A stretch of 64,000 bases of DNA from Candidatus Gastranaerophilales bacterium (GTDB lineage Bacteria > Cyanobacteriota > Vampirovibrionia > Gastranaerophilales > Gastranaerophilaceae). The DNA is taken from assembly GCA_944325945.1 (NCBI GenBank), contig CALVBW010000030.1:54299-118298 (forward strand). Reading direction: 5' to 3'. A model generated the notes under the pieces. The model ran no database searches, was not told the DNA's origin, and was given only the letters and a program-made list of their open reading frames with translations. Numbering within the stretch: the stretch's first letter is position 1; the number at the start of each line of letters is the position of its first letter. Shown piece by piece: positions 53,734 through 63,061 of this stretch. Position numbers and translations under genes: made by a program.

Positions 53734-55290
53734 ATGGATAAATATTATTTAACAACAGCAATAGACTATGTAAACGGCGCCCCCCATATAGGTCATGCCT
53801 ATGAAAAGATTTTGACAGATATAATTGCAAGACATTATTCACAAAGAACAGAAGTTTTCTTTTTAACCGGAACTGATGAGCATGGTATAAAAATTCAAAA
53901 AACCGCAAAAGAGCAGGGAATTACGCCCAAAGAGCTTTGTGATATAAATGCTAAGAAGTTTCAAGATGCATGGAAAGCTCTTGACGTTGACTATACAAAA
54001 TTTATAAGAACAACGGATGAATATCATGAAAAAACTGTTCAAAAAATATTTCAAAAACTTGTTGAAAAAGGAGATATTTATAAACATTCCTACGAAGGTT
54101 TGTATTGTTCCGGCTGCGAATGCTTTTTGAGCGAAAAAGACTTGACGGAGGACGGCTTGTGTCCCGATCACCTGAAAAAGCCGGAATTAGTCAAAGAAGA
54201 AAATTATTTCTTTAAACTTTCAAAATACAAAGATGCAATAATCAAACATATAAAAGAAAATCCTGATTTTATAGTTCCGTCATTCAGGGCAAATGAGGTT
54301 TTGAATCAGCTTGAAGATATTCAGGACATATCCGTATCCCGTGCAAAAACCAATGTCCAGTGGGGTATTGATGTTTTGGACGATCCTGATCAGGTAATTT
54401 ATGTTTGGATAGACGCTCTTTCAAATTATATTACGGCAATCGGTTATGACACGGAAAATCCGTCAGAATTGTACAAAAAGCTCTGGCCGGTTGATGTTCA
54501 TGTAATCGGAAAGGATATTTTGAAATTTCATAGTATCTATTGGCCGGCATTTTTACTTGCTCTGGATTTGCCGCTTCCTAAACATATTTTTGCGCATGGC
54601 TGGATTACGATAGATGAATCCAAAATGTCAAAATCTCTGGGGAATGTAATTTCTCCGACAGCTGTTCTGGAAAGTTTTAATCTTGAATATCCGGATGCAT
54701 TCAGATACTACATGGCAACATCAGCACCGTGCGGACGAGACGGGAATTATTCCGACGAAGATTTTAAAGAAAAAGTTAATGCTCACCTTGCAAACAGCAT
54801 GGGAAATCTTTTGAACAGAACCCTTTCAATGCTTGTAAAATACTTTGACGGTGAGGTTAAGCCTGAATTTAAAGTTCAATCTGATTTGTTTAAAAAGGCA
54901 CTCGGAACAGTTAAAATAGTCGAAAATCACTTTAATCATTTTGAGATAGCGGAAGCTGCGCAGGAGATTATCGGGATTGTTGATATGACAAACAAATTTG
55001 TAACAGATCATGCCCCGTGGACTCTTGCAAAAGAGGAAAAATGGACGGAGTGCGGACAGGTGTTGACAACAGTTTTAGAGATTATGTGCATAGTAACGGC
55101 GCTTATTTATCCTTATTGTCCGAATATAGCGCGTGAAATGGCAAAACAATTGTCATTTGATTTGAATATAAAACTTGATGATTTAACCTGCGATAATATT
55201 AAAACCGGCAAACTTATATCAAAAGAAGAAATAAAACCGGTATTTTTGCGAGTTGACAGTGAACTTGCAGATAAATCAAAGAAAAAATAA
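53734..55290 (+). CDS. metG: Methionine-tRNA ligase
   Basis: The 518-residue class I synthetase has the HIGH-type site GAPHIGHAYEK, a knuckle region with cysteines (YCSGCECFLSEKDL...CPDH), KMSKSLGNVISP as the KMSKS loop, and an alpha-helical anticodon domain. It lacks the C-terminal tRNA-binding EMAP-like extension. It charges initiator and elongator tRNA-Met. The ribosome site is GAAGGGAAA. Confidence 0.96.
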   Translation: MDKYYLTTAIDYVNGAPHIGHAYEKILTDIIARHYSQRTEVFFLTGTDEHGIKIQKTAKEQGITPKELCDINAKKFQDAWKALDVDYTKFIRTTDEYHEKTVQKIFQKLVEKGDIYKHSYEGLYCSGCECFLSEKDLTEDGLCPDHLKKPELVKEENYFFKLSKYKDAIIKHIKENPDFIVPSFRANEVLNQLEDIQDISVSRAKTNVQWGIDVLDDPDQVIYVWIDALSNYITAIGYDTENPSELYKKLWPVDVHVIGKDILKFHSIYWPAFLLALDLPLPKHIFAHGWITIDESKMSKSLGNVISPTAVLESFNLEYPDAFRYYMATSAPCGRDGNYSDEDFKEKVNAHLANSMGNLLNRTLSMLVKYFDGEVKPEFKVQSDLFKKALGTVKIVENHFNHFEIAEAAQEIIGIVDMTNKFVTDHAPWTLAKEEKWTECGQVLTTVLEIMCIVTALIYPYCPNIAREMAKQLSFDLNIKLDDLTCDNIKTGKLISKEEIKPVFLRVDSELADKSKKK

Positions 55291-55439
55291 AATTTTGAAG
55301 ATTATAAAAACACAGGCTCTTGTGATAAGCAGGAGCTTTTTGTTTTATATCCCCTTTGCTGAAAAAGAAAGTCTCGTCGAAAGACAAGACTTATAAATAT
55401 ACATTTACCCCACATCTTTTATATCATAAAAAAGCATGA

Positions 55440-55474
55440 TTGTCAAGTCATGTACATTGTTATAAAATAAATTT
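55440..55474 (+). promoter_or_regulatory. Promoter of U32 gene with predicted leaderless start
   Basis: TTGTCA (55440-55445), 17 bases and TAAAAT (55463-55468), then six bases to the ATG. No ribosome site is present. Confidence 0.65.
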
Positions 55475-57229
55475 ATGAAGAAAGTTGAACTTTTGGCACC
55501 GGCAAAAGATAAAGAAACAGCAATTGCAGCAATAAATTGTGGTTGTGATGCGGTTTATATAGGTGCTCAAAATTTTGGTGCAAGGCAAAATGCCGGTAAT
55601 TTAATTGAAGATATTAGAGAAGTTGTTGAATACGCCCATAAATTTTATGTAAAAGTTCATGTGACGATTAATACTATACTGGATGATAATGAATTAATTC
55701 TGGCGAAAAAATTGATACAGGATTTATATGATACGGGAGTCGACGCTATAATTGTTCAGGATATGGGGATTTTAGAGCTTGCCATAAACGGTGAACTCCC
55801 GCCTATCCCTATACATATAAGTACGCAATGTGATAACAGAACACTTGAAAAAGTTAAATTTTTTGATGAAATCGGTGCTTCAAGAATTATTCTTGCGCGT
55901 GAACTTTCAATTGAACAGATAAAAGAAATTTGTACAAATACAAAAACAGAGATCGAAACATTTATACACGGCGCCTTATGTGTATCCTACAGCGGGCAAT
56001 GTTATATGAGCTGTTCTAATGGCGGGCGTTCTGCAAACAGAGGTGAATGCGCTCAAAGCTGCCGGAAAAAATACACTCTTGTTGACGAAAACGGAAATAT
56101 TTTAGCAAAAGATATGTATCTTTTGAGTTTGAAAGATTTTAATGCCTCAAAACACTTGCAAAATTTGGTTAATGCCGGCGTTAAATCTTTTAAAATAGAA
56201 GGCAGGTTGAAAGATGTAAATTATGTAAAAAATGTCACGGCATATTACTCAAACGAACTTAATAAAATATCTGAAAGAACATCATCCGGCAAGGTTTTTC
56301 TTGATTTTGAACCCGATGTTAATAAGAGCTTTAATAGAGGTTTTACGGATTACTTTCTTGAAAAAAGAAAAGAATGTTTTAATTTTAAAACACCAAAGTC
56401 AACGGGTGAAAAGCTCGGTAAAATTACCGCTGTCGGCAAAGATTATTTTGAAATAAATGCATCATTGAATCCTCAGGACGGTCTGTGTTATTTTGTTGAC
56501 GGGGAATTGTGCGGTTGTCTTGTGAATAAAGTCGAAGGGAACAGAGTTTATCCGAATAAAACGGATAATTTAAAAAAAGGAATGACGATTTACAGAAATT
56601 TTGATTCAAAATTTGAAAAACAGCTTACCAATTCCAAAACCCGCCGCAGAATTGAAGCAAAATTTTTGTATAATGAAGGTGTTTTGCATGTTATTGATGA
56701 GGACGGAAATGAAGCTGCGATGGCTGTTGACACCCTTGAAACTCCCAAAAACCCCGACAAAATGCTTGAAAATTTTAAAACCCAGTTAAAAAAATCAGGC
56801 GAAAGCGATTTTTATATAACAGATATTCAAATAAACGGCGATTTGCCATTTCTTCCGATTTCTGAAATAAATAATCTGCGCCGTGATATTCTGGATAAAC
56901 TTATGGAAGAACGAATTAATAACTATGAACGTGACGTTCAGCAGCCTCTGCATTATGCGGAATTTCCGGTAAAAAATCTTGACTACAGGGCAAATATCCA
57001 TAATCACAAAGCAAAAAGTTTTTATGAAAATTGCGGCTGTGAAACTTGTGAGAGGTCTTATGAAAGTACAAAGCCGAAAAATGTTGAACTTATGCGCACA
57101 AAACATTGCTTGAAATATGCCTTTGATATGTGTAAATCACCTGTAAATTTGTTTTTGATTGACGAAAAAGGCAAAAAATATCCGCTTAAATTTGACTGTA
57201 AAAATTGCGAAATGGTAATTATCGGTTGA
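55475..57229 (+). CDS. U32 family protein (RNA hydroxylation type)
   Basis: The 584-residue protein starts with ELLAPAKDKETAIAAINCGCDAVYIGA and has the U32 signature EIETFIHGALCVSYSGQCYMS. The cysteine set GQCYMSCSNGGRSANRGECAQSCRKKY points to an iron-sulfur cluster. Well-studied members (RlhA, TrhP) hydroxylate rRNA or tRNA with prephenate rather than act as proteases. The extra C-terminal half (DUF3656-like) makes RlhA the nearer model; the substrate is not proven. Confidence 0.85.
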   Translation: MKKVELLAPAKDKETAIAAINCGCDAVYIGAQNFGARQNAGNLIEDIREVVEYAHKFYVKVHVTINTILDDNELILAKKLIQDLYDTGVDAIIVQDMGILELAINGELPPIPIHISTQCDNRTLEKVKFFDEIGASRIILARELSIEQIKEICTNTKTEIETFIHGALCVSYSGQCYMSCSNGGRSANRGECAQSCRKKYTLVDENGNILAKDMYLLSLKDFNASKHLQNLVNAGVKSFKIEGRLKDVNYVKNVTAYYSNELNKISERTSSGKVFLDFEPDVNKSFNRGFTDYFLEKRKECFNFKTPKSTGEKLGKITAVGKDYFEINASLNPQDGLCYFVDGELCGCLVNKVEGNRVYPNKTDNLKKGMTIYRNFDSKFEKQLTNSKTRRRIEAKFLYNEGVLHVIDEDGNEAAMAVDTLETPKNPDKMLENFKTQLKKSGESDFYITDIQINGDLPFLPISEINNLRRDILDKLMEERINNYERDVQQPLHYAEFPVKNLDYRANIHNHKAKSFYENCGCETCERSYESTKPKNVELMRTKHCLKYAFDMCKSPVNLFLIDEKGKKYPLKFDCKNCEMVIIG

Positions 57230-57323
57230 CATATCCTTAAAAAACCTTAAATATAATACAAAAGTATGAGTTAAAAATTTGATAATTCATATATGATATG
57301 TATGTAGAACCAGAGGTATGTAA

Positions 57324-58712
57324 ATGGGGTTGAATTTAAACAGCGTATATCAACGTCCATATTTTATACAAGACAGGCGCAATCAGGTCAGAAAAAAACA
57401 AGACGAAGAGCGCTCAACTTCTAATGCTCAAAGAGAAGAACAAACAAATCAAAATGCCAGAAGCAAAGGACTCCAATATGTTGAGCATAACAACTACGCT
57501 GCATATCAACCGGTTCATAACGAACACCCCGTTCAATACCCCAATGAAGTTGCAACAGCTCTTGCACAGCGTAATCCCAATATAAACATTGCCCAAATTC
57601 TTAAAGATTTTAAAAATACGGCAATAGCAATCGGAACGCCCGATGATTTGAAAGAAGAAGTCAGCGGCTATCTTGCGCTGATTGAAAAACAGGTTACAAA
57701 AGAAACCCCGAACAGCAAACTTATTAAATCAAATCTTAAAAATGCAGCCTCAATTTTAGATAATTATATTTCCAAAACGCTCGATAAAGATTCAAAAGTT
57801 GTGGAAAACTGGGTTGATGCTTTATTTTTGCAGCAAATTGATTTTAAATACAATGAAAATGACGTAAACCCCGAATTTCTTGTAAAATTTCCGGAAGAGA
57901 CTGCAACCGCGAAAGTTGAAGAAGTTCAAAAGGAACAGGTAAATCCTTTTATACCTCAAGATACCGAATTGAAAAAACTTTTTATAAAAGCTAAGAAAAT
58001 GTCTTATGCAAATAAACCCAAAGAAGCAATAGAAGCTTTCCAGACTGCTTTGGAACGTGCAAATGAAGTTGATGATAAGGAAACCCAGTCAAAAATATTT
58101 TTAGAAGTCGGAAAAATTTATGATGACCATGATTATTTAGCTCAGGCATTGAAAAGTTATAATCAGTCAGTTCAAAGAACAAAAGACTGCAACGTAAAAA
58201 CCCGCGCGCATTATTCAATGGCTGAAATTTATAACGACGTAAATCAGATTGAGCCGGCAATTGATCATTATTTCAGCACGGTATCTTATGCCGGTGAAGC
58301 TGAAAATCTTTCCGCGCAATCTAAATCAATGACAAAAATAGGTAATATTTATTCTGATATGTATGAGCAAACGGCGTTTGATTATTATGAGGTTGCAGAT
58401 ACAATTGCAGAAGAAACAGATAATGCAAAAATAAAAGGCTATGTTTCATCCAGTATTGGTGATGCATATGACAAATTCGGCGATTCACCCGAGGCGCTGA
58501 AGGCATATTCAAAAGCCGTCAAAAATTATATTGATGCGGATTCCCCTGAAAAAGCCGCTCAAAATTATCTGAATGCTGCAGAAATCATGCTTGAATATAA
58601 AAATGAAAATAAGGCAAAAAGTTTACTTGAAAAAGCTAAAAAATTAGTGCAGGATAGTGATGATTTGAATTTAATGACAGAAATTAATAATACATTGGTC
58701 AGTATTTCATAA
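57324..58712 (+). CDS. TPR-repeat cytoplasmic protein
   Basis: The 462-residue protein has no signal peptide. A Gln/Asn/Arg-rich disordered N-terminus (about 1-75) precedes a helical domain and then five or more TPR-like repeats (KPKEAIEAFQTALERANEVDD, YLAQALKSYNQSVQRT, SPEALKAYSKAVKNYIDAD). TPR arrays bind partner proteins; the partner is unknown. AGAGG precedes the ATG. It lies 62 bases before prepilin locus C. Confidence 0.78.
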   Translation: MGLNLNSVYQRPYFIQDRRNQVRKKQDEERSTSNAQREEQTNQNARSKGLQYVEHNNYAAYQPVHNEHPVQYPNEVATALAQRNPNINIAQILKDFKNTAIAIGTPDDLKEEVSGYLALIEKQVTKETPNSKLIKSNLKNAASILDNYISKTLDKDSKVVENWVDALFLQQIDFKYNENDVNPEFLVKFPEETATAKVEEVQKEQVNPFIPQDTELKKLFIKAKKMSYANKPKEAIEAFQTALERANEVDDKETQSKIFLEVGKIYDDHDYLAQALKSYNQSVQRTKDCNVKTRAHYSMAEIYNDVNQIEPAIDHYFSTVSYAGEAENLSAQSKSMTKIGNIYSDMYEQTAFDYYEVADTIAEETDNAKIKGYVSSSIGDAYDKFGDSPEALKAYSKAVKNYIDADSPEKAAQNYLNAAEIMLEYKNENKAKSLLEKAKKLVQDSDDLNLMTEINNTLVSIS

Positions 58713-58774
58713 ATTTTAAATCATTCGCATTGTGAAAAAGATATTGTTATAATAAACCTAAAAAGGAGAAAAGA

Positions 58775-60000
58775 ATGGAAAATAAAAAGTTTGAAAATGC
58801 TGGGGGGGGGCGACTCCTCTAAGCCAGCGTGCCGCTGGACCCGCCCAACAGGAAGTTGAAGAAAATTTAACGGGTCATGAAATTAACAAGGGTTTTGACG
58901 GTATTGGTTTAGTAAAGATACTAAGATACTATGGCACTAAGATAGTAAGAAGAAACATTCGTAAAAGTAATGCAGCCCAACATAGTTATGTTCGGAGGGA
59001 GTCTGTCATCCTGAACTGCCTGAGGCAGGACATCAAACTGAACATTGGTGGGACTTGTCATGTCATCCTGAACTTGATTCAGGATCTCAGTATTCCCCCC
59101 ACCCTAACCCTCCCACCTTCACTACGTTCCGGAAACAGGGTCGCACAACTCGTACCTCGTTGGCTCCCTTTGTTCCTCAAGGGCGGGAGGGAAAAATTAG
59201 TGAGCGAAGCTCACAGTAACCACAAACCTCACTATACTCACCTCACTCACTTTATTCACTCTAAGAAAGCAGCTTTCACTTTGGCGGAAGTCCTGATAAC
59301 CCTCGGCATAATCGGCATAGTAGCAGCAATGACAATTCCGACATTGATTAGTAATTATCAGAAAAAAGAAGTAGCTACAAAATTAAAACAGACGTATTCA
59401 ATATTGTCACAGGCACTACAGATGGCACAGGTTGAAAAAGGCGACACTACCACCTGGGCTGTTAATGATATATATGGTACGGATGTAGCAGATACTAATT
59501 TTTCCGTAAGAGATGTAACAACGGATTTTGTTAAAAGTTATTTGATACCAAATTTAAAAGTGAGTAAAGACTATGGATATACCACTAATAATGCAATAGG
59601 ATATGATGGACTTTATTATGCCGGTAATTCTAATGAGAAGAGAAATCGTTCGGGGTATATGTTTTTATTATCAAATAATGTATTAATACAGGTTGGAGTC
59701 GGTACGTCAGGTTGTATTGGAACGACATTGCCTGACGGCAGCTGTGACGGCAAAAGAGAATATAGAAATATAGTATTCTGGGTTGACATAAACGGATTTC
59801 AAAAACCTAATATGGATGGAAAAGATGTTTTTCTGATGACATTTAATGTACAAAAAAAAGTATTTGGCTTCCATAAATACGGGGATGTTTCAAGAGATAA
59901 ATATCTGGAGTTTTGTAAGTCAAGTGAGGATGCTCAGGTATGCGGTTATTTGATTTTTATGGATAACTGGGAAATCAAAGACGATTATCCGTGGTATTAG
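58775..60000 (+). CDS. Type IV prepilin-like protein with poly-G frameshift and long leader (locus C)
   Basis: AAAAAGGAGAAAAG precedes the ATG at 58775; a G9 run (58802-58810) leaves it one base out of the long frame. One more G opens the frame from ATG to stop, placing AAFTLAEVLITLGIIGIVAAMTIPTL at about residue 166. The leader contains palindromic repeat DNA. Alternatives are TTG at 59074 or, more convincingly, GTG at 59200 with GGGAGGG upstream, which would give a normal leader of about 25 residues. The globular part and its ending CGYLIFMDNWEIKDDYPWY closely match locus A. Confidence 0.77.
58802..58810 (+). repeat. Poly-G contingency tract in prepilin locus C
   Basis: Nine consecutive G after GCT and before CGACTC, at the same codon position as in loci A and B. 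Confidence 0.85.
59014..59090 (+). repeat. Palindromic repeat elements inside the locus C leader
   Basis: CTGCC-TGA-GGCAG (59016-59028) and ATCCTGAA-CTTGA-TTCAGGAT (59065-59085) are perfect hairpins, and both belong to the style of small interspersed palindromes. The first, with its flanks, recurs at 63639-63658. They lie in a frame that stays open into the prepilin domain. Confidence 0.7.
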
Positions 60001-60914
60001 GCTCTCGGGTGTGCTTCATTATAAACTTCTTTCATGTGCTGCATAGAAACATGTGTGTAAATTTGCGTATTTGAGATGCTGGCGTGTCCTAAAAGTTCCT
60101 GCACCACACGCAAATCAGCACCGTTTTCTATCAAATGAGTTGCAAAACTGTGTCTGAATACGTGCGGCGTAACCTTTTTCGGGAGTTCAATTTTGTCAAC
60201 TGTTTCATTTATAACATTACGGATAGTTCTTGGTTGAAGCCGGTAGCCGGTGTTATTAATAAAAACAGGCGAGCTTTCAGTCGGCTCTTCCACTCTAAAG
60301 CCTTTCGGTATAAGCATACGGGCTGAAGTTATATATCTTTCAAGGTAAGTTTTTGCTCTGTCTGTTACAAGTATAATTCTTTCTTTAGCACCTTTTCCGA
60401 AAACGCGGATTTCATTGTTTTCCAGGTTCAAATCACCAAAATTTAACCCGCTGAGTTCAGAAACCCGCATTCCTGTTGCCCATAAAAGTTCGAGAATGGC
60501 TCTGTTCCTGAAACCTGCAGGTGTGTCGATTCTTACATTATTAAGAATTTTTTCAATTTCATCCGATGTCAGAAATTTCGGCAGAGATTTCGGACGTTTG
60601 GGAGAGGTCAAATTCATTGCAGGATTTGAATTGACTTTTCGTTCTCTGTAAAGAAATTTGTAAAATGTCCGTAATGAAGCAATTTTTCGGGCAATAGTTG
60701 TTTTTTTGTAATTAAATTTTTGTATGAAATGTAAATAATCTCTAACTTTGGAAAAATTAACATTTTCACAAGATGTATCATCTATCCAAACAAGAAAACT
60801 TAAAACATCCGAACAATAAGCTTTTGCCGTATGTTCAGAAAAATTTTTTTCTACTAAAATATATGATTTGAAATCTTCCAGATCCTGCTTTGAATTTGCG
60901 TTTAAACCCATCAT
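59997..60914 (-). CDS. xerC: Tyrosine recombinase, XerC-like
   Basis: The 305-residue protein has VEKNFSEHTAKAY at the N-terminus and the catalytic set R (TGMRVSELSGLN), K (GKGAKERIILV), HxxR (TPHVFRHSFATHL), H (LGHASISNTQIYTH), ending AHPRA, wording typical of XerC. With XerD at 19.9 kb it should resolve chromosome dimers. GGTGA just before two adjacent ATGs serves as ribosome site. Its last bases overlap the stop of prepilin locus C. Confidence 0.9.
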   Translation of the reverse strand: MMGLNANSKQDLEDFKSYILVEKNFSEHTAKAYCSDVLSFLVWIDDTSCENVNFSKVRDYLHFIQKFNYKKTTIARKIASLRTFYKFLYRERKVNSNPAMNLTSPKRPKSLPKFLTSDEIEKILNNVRIDTPAGFRNRAILELLWATGMRVSELSGLNFGDLNLENNEIRVFGKGAKERIILVTDRAKTYLERYITSARMLIPKGFRVEEPTESSPVFINNTGYRLQPRTIRNVINETVDKIELPKKVTPHVFRHSFATHLIENGADLRVVQELLGHASISNTQIYTHVSMQHMKEVYNEAHPRA

Positions 60915-60991
60915 TCACCGTATTGCTTTTTTATAATATATATTATACAATATATTTATAAATTTAGAATAGTAAAAAATCAGGAGAAAAT

Positions 60992-62806
60992 ATGAGTTGT
61001 AAAAAGTTATTGGTATCAGCAATGGTTCTTACAGGTATTATGTGCGCATCTACAGTTTTTGCCGCAAATCTGGAAGCAAAAGTAGAAAAAAATAAGGTTT
61101 CACAAAAATATCCGGAAATCAGTAAAATGATTGAGTATAATAATTATACTCAGGCTGATGCGGCGTTGAACAGTCTTTTGAAACAAAATCCTAATAATAT
61201 TGATGCCCAGGCTTTGCAGATTATTTCTATGGCAAAGCAATATAAACTCACACCTGCTCAGGCAGAACTTGATAAATTGTTAAAAAATAATCCTAAAAAT
61301 GCGGATTTGCATTATGCGCAAGGTTTGATTTATATGCTCAGACAAACTTCTTCTGATGTTGAATATATTAAAAATGCAAGAAATCTTACAACAAATGCGA
61401 TTAAAGAATTTGTTAATGCTGTGAATTTAAACAATAACTATTTTGAAGCATACAACGCAATGGGTGTTGCAACTTTAAAATTAGGCAATAAAAAGGATGC
61501 AGAAGAGTTATTTAAAGTAGCATTGCAGATTAAACCTGATTTTGCACCGGCTTATGACAATCTCGGTACTCTTGCAATGATGGATAACAAGCTTGAAGAT
61601 GCTGAAAAATATTTCCAACAGTCTTTGAAATACAATTCTCATAATCCGACATCAATGTATCATATGGCACAGGTGGAGGCAAGAAGAAAAAATTATTCAG
61701 AAGCTTTAACATGGATTAACCATTCAATTCATATCAATCCGAATTCATCACCGGCTTTGAATTTGCAGGGTGAATTATATTTAAGACAGGGCAATCAGGC
61801 GGCGGCTATTAATTCATTTAAAAAAGCTGTTGCCGTAAAACCTGAAAATTCACGTCCTTATATTAACCTTGCAGGTGTGTACGAACGCAGAGCAGATTCT
61901 GAATTTGCAATGGAACAATTAAAAACCGCAATTGTAATTAATCCAAACTATAAAGACGGTATTTATAGAGTTGCCAATATGTCTCTGGACACAAAGAAAT
62001 ATGATCAGGCACTTGAATATTATTCAAAATTGCTAGGCGATGAAACATATAATGATGATGCCATAATCGGTCTTGCAAATACTTATTATGAAATGGCAAA
62101 AGATGCCGGTGACAGTGAAGCTTATACAACAAATAAAGATGTATATCTGGCATATGACTATGTAAATAAAGCTATTGAGAAAACGCCGGATGATTTGAAA
62201 CTTCATCTTGCAAAAATTAAACTTGCAAGAATTACGCATCAAGTTCCGATGTCAAAAGACAGTTTGAATTATATTATTCAATCTGCAAGTGACAGTTTAA
62301 TGGATACAGTAATTAAAGGTGAAGCTTATTTGGCTCTTGGCAGAGAAAAAGATGCTGTTTATACGTTTGAAAATGCAATTAATTTTTCAAAAACAACAGA
62401 TGATTATTTGTATTTGTCAGAAATTTTATTGCATAACAAACAATTCAGAACAGCAAGAACAGCTTTGGAAAAAGTTCTCCAGCAGGATCCAGATAACGTT
62501 GTTGCCAAAAACGGTATAGATTATATTAATCTTTGTGAAATTAAATCAAATGAATTTTTGGATGTTGCAAGAAGACAGTTTAAGGAAGAAAATTACGCAT
62601 CAACAATTGAATATTGCAACCGTGCAATTGATTTCTTCCACAATTCGGCTGATATTGCCAAATTAAAAGCTATGGCATACGAAGCTGAAAAGAACTATCA
62701 GGGTGCTGTAAAATATTATAATCAGTATTTGTCATACAACCCGAATGCGGCAGATAAGGCAGCAGTAACCAGAAAAATTAATAAATACAAGAAAAAAATC
62801 AAATAA
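60992..62806 (+). CDS. Exported large TPR protein
   Basis: The signal peptide (LLVSAMVLTGIMCASTVFAA) is followed by about twelve tetratricopeptide repeats over 560 residues, for example YFEAYNAMGVATLKLGNKKDAEELF, NKLEDAEKYFQQSLKYNSHNP, and ALNLQGELYLRQGNQAAAINSFKKAV. It is a periplasmic scaffold, perhaps for envelope assembly; partners are unknown. It leads a small run of genes with the 83-residue protein and engB. AGGAG precedes the ATG. Confidence 0.85.
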   Translation: MSCKKLLVSAMVLTGIMCASTVFAANLEAKVEKNKVSQKYPEISKMIEYNNYTQADAALNSLLKQNPNNIDAQALQIISMAKQYKLTPAQAELDKLLKNNPKNADLHYAQGLIYMLRQTSSDVEYIKNARNLTTNAIKEFVNAVNLNNNYFEAYNAMGVATLKLGNKKDAEELFKVALQIKPDFAPAYDNLGTLAMMDNKLEDAEKYFQQSLKYNSHNPTSMYHMAQVEARRKNYSEALTWINHSIHINPNSSPALNLQGELYLRQGNQAAAINSFKKAVAVKPENSRPYINLAGVYERRADSEFAMEQLKTAIVINPNYKDGIYRVANMSLDTKKYDQALEYYSKLLGDETYNDDAIIGLANTYYEMAKDAGDSEAYTTNKDVYLAYDYVNKAIEKTPDDLKLHLAKIKLARITHQVPMSKDSLNYIIQSASDSLMDTVIKGEAYLALGREKDAVYTFENAINFSKTTDDYLYLSEILLHNKQFRTARTALEKVLQQDPDNVVAKNGIDYINLCEIKSNEFLDVARRQFKEENYASTIEYCNRAIDFFHNSADIAKLKAMAYEAEKNYQGAVKYYNQYLSYNPNAADKAAVTRKINKYKKKIK

Positions 62807-62809
62807 TAA

Positions 62810-63061
62810 ATGCAAAAATTTGATATAAGAAAAACATTTGAAATATTTTTGAGAGAGCCTCTAAGTATCTTAACTGAGGGGCTTTTTCAGATTGTAAATA
62901 TAAAAACAAATATTTTTAGCAATAAACCTTCCGTAAATGTTGATATTGTGAACAAAAAAACACAAATTACGGTTGTTGACAGTGACAATATGTACAATTT
63001 ATTTCAAACGGTTTTGTATAAGCGCAGGTTAAAAGAGCAGAGGGAAAAGGCACTTAAATGA
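62810..63061 (+). CDS. Small hypothetical protein (83 aa)
   Basis: It starts three bases after the TPR gene and overlaps engB by four bases, so it is translated within that operon. The sequence is helix then strand (FEIFLREPLSILTEGLFQIVNIKTN, SVNVDIVNKKTQITVVDSDN) with a basic tail. Not recognised. Confidence 0.6.
   Translation: MQKFDIRKTFEIFLREPLSILTEGLFQIVNIKTNIFSNKPSVNVDIVNKKTQITVVDSDNMYNLFQTVLYKRRLKEQREKALK

Noticed and set aside
55369..55392. Hairpin with GAAA loop upstream of the U32 gene as terminator or riboswitch
   Set aside because: It has a mismatch and no T run, and the region fits no riboswitch pattern I know. It may be a weak structure after metG only.
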